Below, in pieces: positions 35,305 through 48,235 of a stretch of DNA of 64,000 bases. Below the pieces are notes generated by a model. It had not been told where the DNA came from. It worked only from the letters and a program-made list of their open reading frames with translations, and did not search any database. The stretch spans positions 13,454,001 to 13,518,000 of the forward strand of contig OZ316896.1 in NCBI GenBank assembly GCA_973895155.1, read 5' to 3'. A program made the position numbers and the translations under genes. This stretch comes from Marsupella aquatica (lineage: Eukaryota; Marchantiophyta). Positions within the stretch are counted from its first letter, which is position 1. Each line of letters opens with the position of its first letter.

Positions 35305-36847
35305 ATGGAGCCTGACGTGCACATGGACGAGAGGGGCCAATACTACGTCTTGATGCCTGGGCTTCCCGATGATCTCGCCCTGCAATGTCTTGCCCGAATT
35401 CCCCGAGCACACTTTGCTGCTTGTACGCGAGTTTCGAGATCATGGAGAAGATTATTCATGGACAAGTATACGGAGGTGGTCGAGATGAGAAGAAGTTTTG
35501 GGATTTTTGAGGATTGGCCTTTTGTTCTACTCCAGGGTCCTCGAGATTTCGGCAGGGTCTGGATGGCTCTTGATCCGGTGACCCTCGTATGGATCACACT
35601 CCCTCCCTTCGCAGCTGAAGAATCCTTTCACTCGGCCGACAAAGAGTGTTTCGTGGCTGGTCGCAATCTGTTGGTCGTTGGGATCACTTCAAAAATCGAA
35701 GTGAGTGAGGCTCCCATCTTGTTCATCACAGATCGGATTTTGTGTCTGTTTTGATCACTTGGTGAACTCTTTGGATTTCCATCTTTGGACCAATAGATTA
35801 CGGTGTACGTTACCTTGCTAGATTTAAGAATACGTCTGTGGGATTCTCGATAGGAGAGGATTTGAAATGTTTAACGGAGAACTCTAGTTTTCGGCACTAA
35901 GCACCAATCGGATGCTCGTCATAACTGCAGCCTCCTCGCTATCTAGTGGAAACGGAGCAAATTATTTGGTACTATGATGCGGACACGAACCTATGGAGCC
36001 TCGCACCGACTATGAGGGTGCGGCGATGTCTCTTTGCTTCAGCAAGCACGGGAATTTTCGGATATGTCGCTGGCGGGACGATAATATCGGAAGGGCGAGT
36101 ATCCAACGTTGCAGAAAGGTATGCCTCGGTCGCCTGGATTTATGAAGTGTTGCACTGGGCAAAGCAGTACACCTGTGTTGAAGTGTCGAGTGTAGACAAC
36201 AAAATGAATTGTTGGTAATCACTTCTTACCGAACAATACCGCCTTCAAATCTTCAGAGCCTTCCATTCACTAACTGAACTGTGGCTCACAGATTCAATTC
36301 GCATACCAAGTCCTGGGAAGATCTCCCAGCCATGAATTATGAGCGAAAATATTGCTCGGGATTTGTCATGGACAATCGCTTCTATGTCATCGGAGGGATG
36401 AATACCAACGGCGAACAGCACAGCCACGGGGAGTATTTCGATCCTGTGACAAACGTTTGGACCACGGTGGAGAATTTCTGGCCCGTTGTCCCTCGTGCAT
36501 CATTAGGAGGAGGAGCCCCTCCCTTGGTGGCCGTCCTCAAAGATGAACTCTACGCCTTGGACGCTGACACAACGGAGTTGAAGCACTACGACAAGGTGAC
36601 AGGCGTGTGGACAGCCTTGACAGCAGTTCCTGGAAGAGCGCACCATGAGAGCGGCTGGGGTCTAGCGTTCAAAGCGTTAGAGGGTGAGCTTTGGGTGATC
36701 GGTGGTCGCTCGCCAGCAGGCCAAGACGTCGGCAACATTCTAGCTTTCAAGCCGGATCCTGTCAATGGTCGGCATATCTGGAGAAGAGTGACGAACACGT
36801 TAAACGGAGGTAGCTTCTGCCTGAATTGCGCTGTGATGAAGATTTGA
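35305..36847 (+). CDS. F-box and Kelch-repeat protein, three exons
   Basis: Exons are 35305-35700, 35931-36118 and 36292-36847, joined GT/AG (donors GTGAGT and GTATGC; acceptors ctgCAG and cacAG), with phases 0 and 2 consistent, giving 379 residues. The ATG lies in strong context (taccATGG). Residues about 17-55 form an F-box (LMPGLPDDLALQCLARIP ... CTRVSRSWRRLF), which binds SKP1 in an SCF ubiquitin ligase. The remainder forms Kelch beta-propeller blades: about 70-130, then WYYDADTNLWSLAP...GYVAGG, RFNSHTKSWEDLPAM...RFYVIGG, EYFDPVTNVWTTVE, and LKHYDKVTGVWTAL...ELWVIGG. The likely role is substrate recognition for ubiquitination. The resemblance is to plant F-box/Kelch proteins of the SKIP11/At1g26930 kind; the substrate is unknown. 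An alternative acceptor at 35946 was rejected because it breaks the frame. Confidence 0.92.
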
Positions 36848-39800
36848 TTTTAGGGTTCGACTCTCAACTGTCAATTGAACGCCATCAGCTGCGTTCGTTG
36901 CCTGGCACCCAACGAGCGTTTTCTCGGGGGGAGCCGGAGGGAAAACGGAAGGGCTAGTTTGTGACCATTGTACAGATCTAGAGCACCTAGCCACGATGGC
37001 TTGGCTGCCGCTCCATTATTCTTGTATAGTCTGAACATTCATTCTATTAATTTTTGCCAAGATAAGTTAGTCTTGACGTCGTGTGTTGCTCGCCGGCCTC
37101 TTCCCTAAACTGCTTCAAAGCTTTTATGGTTTTTGAGAGCTGGAAGTACACTGAGCTGTATCAATCGGGTTGGCTTGCACGGCTACCGTGAAGAAAACTC
37201 ACCAGTGGATGGAGAGCGAGTTCATTGCCAGCTGAAAGCCACCCAACTCTTGCGAAATATTGGAAATACGTAGAAGTTGGGAGAGGTGCACTTATTATCC
37301 TCGGCATTATCTTGTGGGGACAAGAGCACAACAGGCGAGGTGCAGGAAGGACTACCTCAACAGCAGCATAAACGTGGGAGGGATTTGCTCTGAAGAAAGT
37401 GGTCGGAAGGGGATTAGTGCAAAGACGCGAATCACTGCACGGAGGGACAGACCTCTTTATCTATCGCAGAGCATTCAGTCCCAGTCAGGCCTTGAGATGA
37501 ATGTGAGGCCCTAATGATGATCGTGGAGGAGAGATGTAGCAGAGAGTTTCCGCAGATTATACCTGATCAGAAATGTCGACGTAGCTCTTCGTGTTGGAAC
37601 GCAAGTACGTGTCTACGATGCTATGCCATCATTACAAGAGAGGGAGAGAGTGAAGAGGAGGCGAAGCGTGGAATTCAACGGCGGCATAGCGCCATTCGAC
37701 GACTGTCCGTCATTCTCCTGGCAATGAGAAACAAAATTCCCTTGTTTGTCTTCGTAATTAAAGAGTGCTTTTCGCGACACCTTTCTGAAAGCGTTCCGGC
37801 AGTTGCCTGGCAAATGTTTATTGTCCTGGGTCGGCATGCAGTGGTTGTGCACTTCTAGAGAGTTCTCTATGCAAGTGCTTTCAGGATACTGCTAAACGCT
37901 TTCATTCCTGGACTCATCGTGTTTAGAACGAGAAATTATTTCGACGTCTTCTTGTGTTTTTCATTGGTACAATGTTGAATTTACCGAGTTTCTGGTAAAT
38001 GAAAGAAGAAAACAAATAGAAGGTATTCGAGCTGAACAGTCTCTCCATGAATTCATCTGCAATCACATGCCTTCAATCCTGGAGTCAAATGGCGGTCCTG
38101 TCTGTAAACAAGGACAGGCATGATGTATGCTGGTCTATTTTCTGTAATGCAAAAACGAAAAAATCGACTCGTTGTTCATCAAAGGCGATCAAGGTTTTCC
38201 TTTGCACACACATCGCAACCAGTACACTCGGGTCACAAACCGCCATTCTGTTGGAGCGTTTCTCCAGCGTGTGGAGATCAGCATTGCTAATGATATTTTG
38301 CACACTTGTCCCTGGTCGTTTGGAAGGTGCCGGGGAACGAAAGACATTCATCGGGCTGCAGCAAACTGGCATTATTAATTTCTTTCTCCGGAATGTACGT
38401 ACCATGGCAAACTTACTGTCCTCCGGCCTGTCGTCACCTAACCATCGCACAGCCGCGGAAATCCCACAACGTACTTTTGCCTGCAAACGTTCCATTCAAC
38501 GAGACAACTACAGTACAGTAGCTGAATTCATCGAAGTATAAAGGTTTTGAGTTATACAGTAGCTTCAGCTAAAGTTACTGTTGACACGACGAATTTCGCC
38601 AGATTGCAAATGATTTGAAGGTACGTAGGTACCAACCTTGCAGCAAGTCGTACCGTATAGCACTCCAGCTCGAGACTTTCTAGACAACGCAATAACATAC
38701 AGTAACTTTTCAAGCCGATATTTCATATACGCTCGCAGGTTGTTAGACACTCAATGTGTGTATTATTGTATGCGCATGGCGGGCACCAGCGGGGAAGGAA
38801 CGATATAGACTGACAGGCCGGCCATGAGATGAGCTAGGCGATTCTGTGCAGAAGTGAATCTCCGTATGACCGACCACAGGACCCGGTGATTATTTTGGAC
38901 TTTCGCTTTACCTTGTGCGAAGAGATGCGAGCAGAGGGAAATACCTGGAAAGCGGAGAACATTGAAAGCTGGGCCGCTCTGGAAAGCTTCACAGAAAGTT
39001 CTGTGCTTGCCAGGTTTGTACCGACAAGAACTAATAAAGGTGTACATATCATAGGGTTGAGGCTCGAAAGGACGATGTCGCAGTCTCGAAGAACACGGGG
39101 TAAAAGTGCGAAGCGCATTGATCCATAGTAATGCAGTTACACTCACTTTCGGGGTGAGATTTTTTCCGTCGATCCTGTCCCCAGTAAATGCTCTGGCATA
39201 GAAAGATTCGGGCAAATCGGGGCAGAGGGGGGGGGGTGTTCAGGCAGGGCCCCATCTCTCATCATCAGCCAGAATCGGTCCGGTGAGCTCTATCCAATAC
39301 ACGTTAGCAGAAAGGGATGATAATAAATCTAAATGAATCCACGAAAAGATTTAAAGTTGCCTTCATGAGGAATCGGAGATCATTGTTACACCTGTGTTTC
39401 TTTTTGTCTTCAAAAGCTTGTAGATTTTTCCACAAATAAAAATTGCACACACAATCTTACAGAAAAGGATGGCTGCAGTTGTGTTTTTAATCTCTGCTGT
39501 AATTCCGATGGGGCCCTTTGTGTTTCCATCGTTCTACTTTTGATCGCTGCTGTAATTCTGAGGGAGGCCTTGGCTTCCAGAGTGTCGTGATAAAGAAACG
39601 GTCCCAATCATCTATCATCAATCAGGGCCACGCCTTTTCATCTGGCCTCAGACTCTCTCTCTACAATCAAACAATCAAGAATTCCAGGTGGATCTTTCAG
39701 CGACAGGAGTAACTTCAGGAATATGAAATACTCTGGCAGGAAGGAAAGTTCAACGATCGACAGTGAAGGCACACCGTTATTATTATTATTCGTCCATTCT

Positions 39801-41064
39801 CTCCTCCTCCTTCTGAATCCCTGACTCACTACTGACTGACTCATCACTGACCGACCTTCACAGGCTTCTCAGTCAAGCGTGGGTCCCATTCGTCCTTTGC
39901 GATATTTTCGCAACCCAGGTCGCAGAAATAGAATCCAGAGGGCCCCCACCGGAGCAATGTGGAAAAAAGAAAGGAAGAAAACATGATGAGATCAGTCTCC
40001 TCAGACTCATCTTATCCTTTACTGTAGCCTGATGAACGAGGGGTTGTTGTGCAATGCAATCAGTCTGAGAAGGAAAGGGAAGCGACACTGTGACGGTAAA
40101 CAGTAGTAGAGCTGTAGAGCTCCGGCAATGGCCCACTCCACCCGTCCACCGGCTCCGGCAGCAGTATCACTGTAGTGTGACTTTGGTGCAGACTCGATCT
40201 CGATGGCAGCACGCAATACAGCGGCAACGAATTCGACAGAATGATCCTCTTTCCAAAACAATCTCATCACTCCTGTGTCAAAATGTCGAGGCGAGGCAGG
40301 CATGTGGGAATGTGCCATCGAGCTCAGCTCTCGCTCACATTCTCGGACATTCGATGCAACACATTCTTCACCACAGCGGCCGATCATATTAATGTCGTTG
40401 GCGAAAGCGAATGAAAGCTGTTTACATTTCAAGGCAACAAACAACACAGTAGTGCGTTTCCTTTCGGAATACGTTTCCAGGAGAATGGGGAAAAACGTTT
40501 AATCGCCTGTCTGTCTGATCATGATTATGATCATTCTGCCCAGTTAATTTTGTGACCTACATGATTGCTTTTTCGTTGGTACCCAATAGTCAGAAGTGTA
40601 CATTGTACAATGCAGGTGATTGAATTACGTGCACACACGAGGGAACTGCGTGTCCACCGGCCACACTATTCTAATCACATATATATGAGAGAGAGTAGAG
40701 TCATGGAGAGGAGGTCATTAACTTAATCATCATCTTCTCATCGTGGTTATGCTGTCAAAGCTAAGGTTGACTTTGTCTCATTCCATTGTGAGGACTTGAG
40801 GTCATTTACAAACAAGGTGTTGAGTCACAACAGTGTCATTACAATAAAATAAAGGCTGCTTAAATGTTCTCACTAGTCACATGATAAAAAAGTGGAAGCT
40901 CTGTAGAACCAAGGGGCCTCATCAACTATGAGTGCCAAGTTTGGGTTCCACTAAGGCACAACAAAGTGGCTTACAAACTTTGCTGCATGCTGCAAATTTC
41001 TGAAATCCTCCCTGTTTCAGTGCACCCTGCAATAATGCCAATAGAACAAGTGCACATAGAGGAT
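36848..41064. other. Stretch after the F-box/Kelch gene, possible untranslated or unrecognised transcript
   Basis: 36848 to about 37080 probably contains the 3' untranslated region of the F-box/Kelch gene. Beyond that there are overlapping open frames on both strands (37514-37858 plus, 38047-38541 plus, 38085-38495 minus, 38763-39215 minus, 40019-40447 minus), in sequence that looks somewhat GC-richer than the flanks. None shows a recognisable domain and I call none of them a gene. There is a run of nine G at 39229-39237. Confidence 0.4.
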
Positions 41065-41240
41065 GATAAAACTGAACCATCAGATCTGAAGATTGACTGA
41101 ATATTGATTCATTTACTCTCACATGTGAATTTTGAAGAATAAGTTGCCTTTTGATAAAACTGGACTGTCAGATCTGAAGATTGACCCAATATTGATTCTT
41201 CTTACTGTCAAATGTGAATTTTAAAGAATAAGTTGCCATT
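41065..41240. repeat. 88-bp tandem duplication
   Basis: gataaaactgraccrtcagatctgaagattgac begins at 41065 and again at 41153, each followed by aatattgattc...gtgaattttraagaataagttgcc. The two copies have diverged at several positions. Confidence 0.88.
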
Positions 41241-43947
41241 TGATTTGTAGGAAAAAATGCTTTCTATTGCTCAACAGTTTGTTTGTTTTTGCAGGACTTT
41301 TCACCCATTCAAAAGTTTTAGCTCCATTAAGATTACTTTTCTTGCAATGGCGGTCTTGTTAGGACATGTATTGTAACCAGGACAACATGGATTTAGAATG
41401 AAAAACTCCAATTTCACAGAAAGGCCATTTGGGATCCAATCTATGCTTAAAAGTTTGGATGGAGAACCTATCCAGGTATGACTCAAAGGGAGGACCAATT
41501 TAGGAAGGGTGGCGTCACAAGAGGTAGGGGGCACTTGTGACTATCTCACCTCAGCAAACTGGAGGGCCATTTCTTCTTCTAAATATACACTCCAGACCAA
41601 AATTCTCTTGAAATGAATCCATTCGATCAAGGGGCCAGACTTTGGGCCACTTCTCCAGTTGGTCTAAAGTTTTTAACAAAATAAGTACAAAACATCAGCA
41701 TTTCCTTTGGCCTAGTGCTTGCCATGCCACTTCCTAGACACCATGCCTGAAAGGGCCCCCAAGTCTGTGTGACGCCAACTGAAGCCTTTTCCACACTTTC
41801 TATGGGTCAAAATTACTCTCAAAAGGAATGGAAAGAATAAATTTGTCCCCCCAAGTCTAGTAAAGCCACGTTGTCTTGCAAATGACCAAGCAAACACGAA
41901 TGGGAATTGAGTCTAGAGACTGCAGAAACCTCTAGAGTCCTACCCTCAATGGATCTCACTGCTATCGTTGCTTTATCGTCTGTAAAATTAGCAATGATGG
42001 ATTCCAAGGCAAAAAGGAGGTTTATTGTAGAGTTTAGAAAAACATACCCATTTAGCTTAATACCTGCGGTCCCACCAAGCATATTTCTATACATGAAGTC
42101 TAAGGGCGTTTACAAGACGTCGGCTCCATTCCTTCTAATTCCCTCTGAGATTAAATCTGGACTCTATAATGAATGGAAATGGTTGCTATTGGCTTTACAA
42201 GAACTGGGGTCCCATTCACATATGGTGTCTACCAATCATATACATGGCAAGTTTGTAGTGGGCCCCAGAATTTGCTGATGTGGAGCTAGTTTTAGACTAC
42301 CTCCATAGGTGCTCAAAAAATTTCCAAACTTTGGCTCCTTCATTTGAGGGATTTGCATTCATTGAACTTCATTTCCAAACTATTTCGGGTCTGAAGTTTA
42401 TCTTTACAACAAGACTTTACATGGACTTCCGGGCACATTGCAAGACACACTACCTGCCTAGTCACCTGCTAGTGGGCCCATTTTAGGGCTCCCTTTTTCC
42501 TGATGTGGCCATGCTTTGTTTTTCAAGAACTTAGATTACCTCTTCAGGTGGTCTATAGAACGGACTTTTTGTCCACTTTATATATAATTTTCAGTCTGCC
42601 AGAGAACAAAAAAACTCCAAAATGGGAGCCAGGATGAGAAATTTGTGTAGGGGAGGCAAAAGGGAAAACCCCAGGAAGACCAAAGAGCCAAAAAGCAAAT
42701 GAGTCCACCACTAAAGCAAAGCAAATAAAGCCTAGTAAGCAGTAAATTGATAAGTATGGTGAACCTCTAGAGTAAACCACAAAGGAGGGCCAGGACGAGA
42801 AATTTGTGTAGAGGCCTCACAACCAATGGAGTTGGCCCTCAATAGAATAGTGTATGTCTGAGCCCGCCCTACACACTAGAGACACATCCTCTGTCTCTAA
42901 AGAAGGTAGTGACGACAGAGACCTGTTTTATTCTAGTCTATTTCTATTCAGGATCTTGTATTTATTTTCCCTCAACCTGACACATTCTGGCTCAGACATT
43001 TTAACTTTAGTGTAATGGACCTCACTTTTGCAATGGCTGAACAGTGACAAATTGTACCCCCAATTCTTGTAAGGCCCCCCTCATAAGAAACCTCTTTGGA
43101 AAGCAAGAATCCTTGCCCAGAGGCCACACTGCCAAAGCCATCTGTAATCAATTGACAGCATTACTGTACATTTATGTTTTTAATGCAACTTTGACCGAAA
43201 AATCGCTGAATAAAAGTCCAAGCGAAACCTTGACCGTAGCAGTTGGACTCTGAGCAGCCATCCTGAGAACTAGAAGCTTTAATAAAATTAATAGTGAAGG
43301 CTATAGATAGGGGTGAACAATGCCCATTTCCTACAGTGCATCATTGTGAATCATCATGAACATTAGAATCACTCCAGACTCAATCAACATTTGTAAGTGT
43401 GCACCAGAGTCGTTTTGTGCCACTTTTCGGGAATGTGTCAAAAATTTCGGGGATTATTAGTTTCTGATTTGCCACATGAACTGCACTGCTAAAAGTAGAA
43501 AGATTTGCAAATCTACTTTTCCCGGCCACCTCATTCCTCTGGGGAATCCCCCAAGTCCTTCATATCCCCTCCGGCCCTCCATCAGGGTGCAATGATAACC
43601 CTACCTCTCATCACGTTGTAGGGATGAATAAATAAACAATAAGAAGCTATCAGTAATAATAAGCAGGGCGTATAATAACAGTATAATAACAGTGGACCAA
43701 GATTGACCAACGGTGACATGTATTATACGTATTATGCTGTGAGATTACGGATGGGGTCAACATTCTTTCGTTTTTTACCAGAATTGGTGACCAATTTCTA
43801 AGTTATAAGCTGGATGGATGAGTTCCATCCAAAACCTTTGAACTTGGGATGGGAATCCAATATCCTCTTTATATAAAAGTTAAGCAGTTTTACTCTAAGT
43901 CCATGTCAAAATACGGGTTTCCGCAGATCCCATCTTAGCTTGAACAT
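41241..43947. other. Gene-free stretch with a dispersed repeat
   Basis: The segment 42275-42385 (acctccataggtg...caaactttggctc...cattgaacttcattt) matches 56700-56790 in the same orientation, so a dispersed repeat family is present. No gene is supported. Confidence 0.45.
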
Positions 43948-44117
43948 TAGGGCGTCTCAAACTTTGCGTTGCTGCTTCCAGTCGTGGTCAGAGATGAAAT
44001 CCCGGGAAAAAAGTGGCGGACACGAAAATCCGTGTCCGCACACTGCTGAACCGTGACCGAAACTACTAGTTTCGGGCCTCACTTTTTTCCCGCGACTCGA
44101 AGGATTGAGACGCCCTA
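43948..44117. mobile_element. Compact foldback/MITE-like element with nested hairpins
   Basis: Outer inverted ends tagggcgtctcaa (43948-43960) and ttgagacgcccta (44105-44117) are perfect. If the terminal TA is the target site, this fits a Tc1/mariner-type (Stowaway-like) TA duplication with 11-bp ends. Inside are perfect arms cgggaaaaaagtg (44003-44015) with 44080-44092, enclosing two smaller perfect hairpins, gcggacacg (44016-44024 with 44031-44039) and cgaaact (44058-44064 with 44068-44074). It encodes no protein. The superfamily is inferred from the TA ends only. Confidence 0.7.
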
Positions 44118-45572
44118 CTGTATCCAACTAAAAATGTGGGATCAAGATCCTGTCTGAGCTTGCAGTTCCCAATTTCTCAAAATTTTGCTCTGACCCTGGT
44201 TGGGAGGAACGTCTTTCACTAAAATGTCCCCCAAACTGACCATAATTTCTAACCTGCTCCCAATTATTTTAAGTAATAAGTAGGCCCCCAAATCATCTAA
44301 TCTGGGGATACCTCCACATGGGCTCTTCTCCCTCTCCTCACCCATGCATACTTGCTCCTTTGTTAAAATTTGAAATACGGCTCAAGGAAAAAGGAAAATT
44401 AAATTTCGATGAGGAAACGCATTTGAGCTGGCACTAGTACCAAAGTCATTCCTATTCGCAGCTACTACTCTTTAGATAACATTTCCAAAGAGGTGTGCCG
44501 TGCTGTGCCATCGTCTTTGAATAATCTACTGAATGTAGTGCCGAAACTAACTAACGCTTTGGTATATAAACTTGGTGGAACCTCGAACTGATCTGGAAAT
44601 TGCACCTCATGCATTGTAAAGTAAGAACATGCGCTTTTGGCCTGACTGTTTTGATGTTCCATCATTCAATTTTGTTCCATTCGTCACAACACAAACACAA
44701 AGAGATATATTCGATGCCCCAAAAATGAAAAGTGTTATGTGATGGACCCCATGAGGTTTAGGGTCTGTTGATTTAGGTCTATCAACGGTCTGGATTACTC
44801 ATGGGGTCCATCAAGTATATCTTTCCAACCACACCACTTTCCCTACCTGCTCCACATCACCTAAAATGAAAAGACAACAGAGCATCACATGACAATGGAG
44901 TAGACAACCACTACCTATCATTGTTGGGACCTTAGTAGCAAATAACTATCCTGGTCTACACATCACAATTGAGTACTCTCCAGCTAGGTAGGTCTCTGGA
45001 TAGATGAATGGGGGGAGGTTGACAATTATTTTGTTTGGGGGGCACATTACTAATATTGGGTACTTTGGGGGAAAAGTTAGCAAACAACTATTTATTATTA
45101 GCTCATGAAGATCTTGGTTTACACATACAAATGAATCATGAATTTGGTCCCTATTCTCTTTTTAGTTAGTGCACATTTTGAGGTATCAAGTGTGATCTTA
45201 GCATAAGATAACCAAAAATAAAAAACATCTTAAAAATTTTCTTTATCTTCAATATTTATTATCTATCTTTAGTATAAAAAAATATAGACATATTAGAAAA
45301 TATTATGAATTTGAGTTTATATACTTCCTTTTATCTTTTATAGTTTTTTATAGTTGGAAATATGAATATGCCTATTCTCACTCGCGCATGTGGTTCTTAC
45401 GGATTTTTGCATTCCACCCCTCAAGTTTGGGATTGAGATATCAGAGTTGGTGTACCATAACCATCATTCTGTGATTTAAAACTCCAAACATAAAAAAAGT
45501 GCAATAATTGTAAGTGATCTAGACTCAAAGAAATAAGGCTACACCAAGCATGGTGTCAGAAACAAGGGCCCA
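44118..45572. other. AT-rich gene-free stretch
   Basis: No gene or clear repeat boundary was found. The segment around 44742-44818 has an inverted pair, ggaccccatgaggt and actcatggggtcc, that could be part of a decayed element. Confidence 0.4.
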
Positions 45573-45921
45573 AAATTAGGCATATAATCTTACTAAGGTC
45601 TAGAGTTATGATTGTAAGTTCCGTAATTATGGCTAACCTTAGTCGCAAATTTGGTTAGGTCAATCATGTTGCACACTATATCCCCAAGCAATGTTTGCTT
45701 GGATAGGAGGATTTCAGGCTCATTAATTGTTACGGAGTAAGTTGAGAGATAGGGATAGCTTTTATTGTGAGACTTAGTATGACCAACAAGCCTAGAGTGC
45801 AATAAAGTTATTGTGTGTACTTGTGGACGTAGCCTTAGTTGAAGTGAACCATGTGTCTCTCTATGTTGACTACTTATTTGTTGGATGATTATAGACTTGT
45901 CATTGTGAATGTCGTCAACTC
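45573..45921 (+). repeat. Decayed solo LTR or LTR fragment, element-1 family
   Basis: Similarity to the 4334-4790 LTR runs across aaggtctagrgtta, ggttaggt, gttgcacactatat, aaggctcattgttacggag-like, gagagatagggatagct, acgtagcct and gtgaaccatgt. Both ends have decayed, no target duplication is evident, and the 18-bp array is absent. Confidence 0.75.
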
Positions 45922-47800
45922 ACAAAAGAGAGTCTGCAAGTTCAACTTTGTCTTTGTTTTTCAGTCATGCCTTGCAAGATGCCTTGTGACCAAAATGTTA
46001 ATATGGACTAGGAATCTACGAGCCGTACTTATTTTCCATTAAAGCCATCCCACTAAAGCCCTTTTGTAAGTGAGTTCTTTACAGTTTTGGCATAGGCTAA
46101 CAAATGGAAAACTTAAAAAGTTATGAACTAAGCTTTTGGGGCCAGACCCTACAAATGGCATCGTGGCAATGTACATACCAAAAGAACAACCAGATATATG
46201 CAAGAAACAACACTCAATGATATAAAAGAATTTGTGGGTTTATCATGGTTAGTATAAAATCCATTCAACCTGTGGGCACTTGCCAAGTAGCACACTATGC
46301 TCTGGGTTTTAGATGTGCAATTATAGCTAGCCTACAAGTGTTGTCCTTAGTATCATAATGTCTTCCCTGGCTAATGACTAACATCCAAGTAGTCTGCTCT
46401 AGACGATGCTCACTAGGGTATCCGTGGATGCTAGCTTACACATGAAATAAGGTGTACATTTTGCCTTAAGATACACTTCTCTCAGATGAGTTGTTGGTGG
46501 TAGAATTCCCCAAGCTTAATCCTAAGTATGGGACTGCAATATTTGTAATGTCTCATACGAGTCTATTAGAGGGTAGAGTGTTTCATTTCCACAAAAATAA
46601 CATACCATGTGTAACGAAGGATACAATCATTTTTATTGGTTCTATGGGAAGACCTAAAAAAATTCTATTAAAAACAATAAGGTCTTTTAAATCCAATTTT
46701 GAGACTTAGAAGAACATTAGAACCTTTTTAATCCAATTTTTGGAATATTTGGGGGAATGGGATTTACATATAGGGACACAATAGAAGAAGATTGAGTTGA
46801 TCTCACCAGATAACTCTAACAAGGGAATAGAGTCAAATATTAAGCCATACCGGGTTAGCAATAGGAAGCGTTCTAGAGAGAGGAATAGGAAAGTGTTCAA
46901 GAACACATACGAGAGTAAGAGTAGCATGCAGGACCAGCAAGACAATTAATTTGATTAGTAGGCTCCAGAATTGTTGTAGGCAAAACAGAATGAAAATTTG
47001 GACTGGGATTTGAGAACTACTTTGTTGTGGCCCTAGCTTCAAGGTCTCATGGTTTAGACTAGTTGGGTGTTTTTGAGTATGTGGGCTTTCCGGATCCCCT
47101 GTCAGTTTTCTTTGACTGGGTGGCCTTTGTCCCCTCGCTTGGTTTTGAGGGACCCTGGGTCCCTCCGTTTTTCAAAAATCAAAAAGAAAAAGCTGTGCAG
47201 TAACGGTAAGTGACCAGTATTGTAGTGGTAACCAGTATTGCAGTGGTAACGTACTTGGTTCACAATCATCAATTGCAAAAACATACTCTTATTTGAATCT
47301 TATTTGCTTCCAGTTTATCCCATATACTAAAAATCCCCCTACCACTAAGTTTTCTCAGTCTATTTTCCAGTATTTCTCTCATACTTAGTCAAAGAAGTGT
47401 TGATGGCCAATTTGAACACTCTCATGCTTAGTCAAAACATGTGTTGGTGGACCAATTTGAGCAGACAACACGCTTTTACCAAACATTTAGTTTCATAAGA
47501 AAATAAAATCAGTTGTCGTATCTGGAATTTATTTTATTCCCCATTTGCCAAATCTTAATTTTCCCAGAGCTACTGAACGTCTCATCTCTGCATTGGGCGC
47601 CAAAATTTGTCTATTCAATTATTTGTTGCTTTAACATAATTACGACAGGATTCTTCACTCCTCAAAGCTTGTGGCGTCAGTTCCATAATTAAATGGCACG
47701 TATGAAAGGAAGCAGTGAGACCTAGCCCTACTGCCCTAGGGACCGAGTGAGTCTAACATTAACATTAGCATTAACATCGCTGCATGCATTATTATAAACA
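45922..47800. other. Gene-poor stretch with a possible degraded LINE
   Basis: An open frame at 46491-46709 continues as broken coding-like sequence to about 47035. It is followed by a T/C/G-rich tail (47080-47190: tgggtggcctttgtcccctc, then aaaaatcaaaaagaaaaag) resembling in style the 3' end of the fragment at 62346-62749. This could be a decayed non-LTR retrotransposon, but no reverse transcriptase motif was identified. Confidence 0.35.
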
Positions 47801-48235
47801 ATACATTTTGAGACCATGGAAGACAACCGGGAAGGTGTCGAGTCGTGGGTTCCTGAGTTCCACATGATCACGGAAGGATGATCGATCAACCTACAGCAAC
47901 AGATGCGCGTTCGTCGACGAAATCACAGCTGCCAACGCTCACCGAATGGATGGACTCATCATTAATACAAGGCATTTTGAGACCATGGAAGACAACCGGG
48001 AAGGAGACGTTTCGTGTGTTTCTTCGTTCCACATGATGAGTTGATGACGGAAGGATGATCGATCAAACTACAGCAACGGATGCACGTCCGTTGACGACAT
48101 CACTGCTGCCAAAGCTCACCGAAAGGGTGCCCTCATCATTACAATGCATTTTCAGACCATGGAAGACAACCGGGAAGGAGTCGATTCCTGGGTTTCTTTG
48201 TTCCAGAGGATGACGAAAGGATGATCGATCGCAGC
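47795..48235. repeat. Tandem array, about 170-bp unit, 2.5 copies
   Basis: The block agaccatggaagacaaccgg begins at 47811, 47980 and 48153. Each is followed by cgggaagg, a ttccacatgat or ttccagaggat block and ggaaggatgatcgatc. The first two copies also share ctacagcaac...gatgc and gctgccaa.gctcaccgaa. Units differ by small indels, and no long frame is kept across copies. Confidence 0.9.

Noticed and set aside
35946-35948. Start or acceptor for F-box/Kelch exon 2 at ctag/tgg
   Set aside because: It breaks the phase with exon 1, whereas the acceptor at 35930 keeps it.
38047-38541. 164-codon plus frame overlapping a 136-codon minus frame
   Set aside because: Neither strand shows a motif or a convincing start; kept only as a region of interest.
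40019-40447. 142-codon minus frame
   Set aside because: No domain and no exon context; could be chance in GC-richer sequence.
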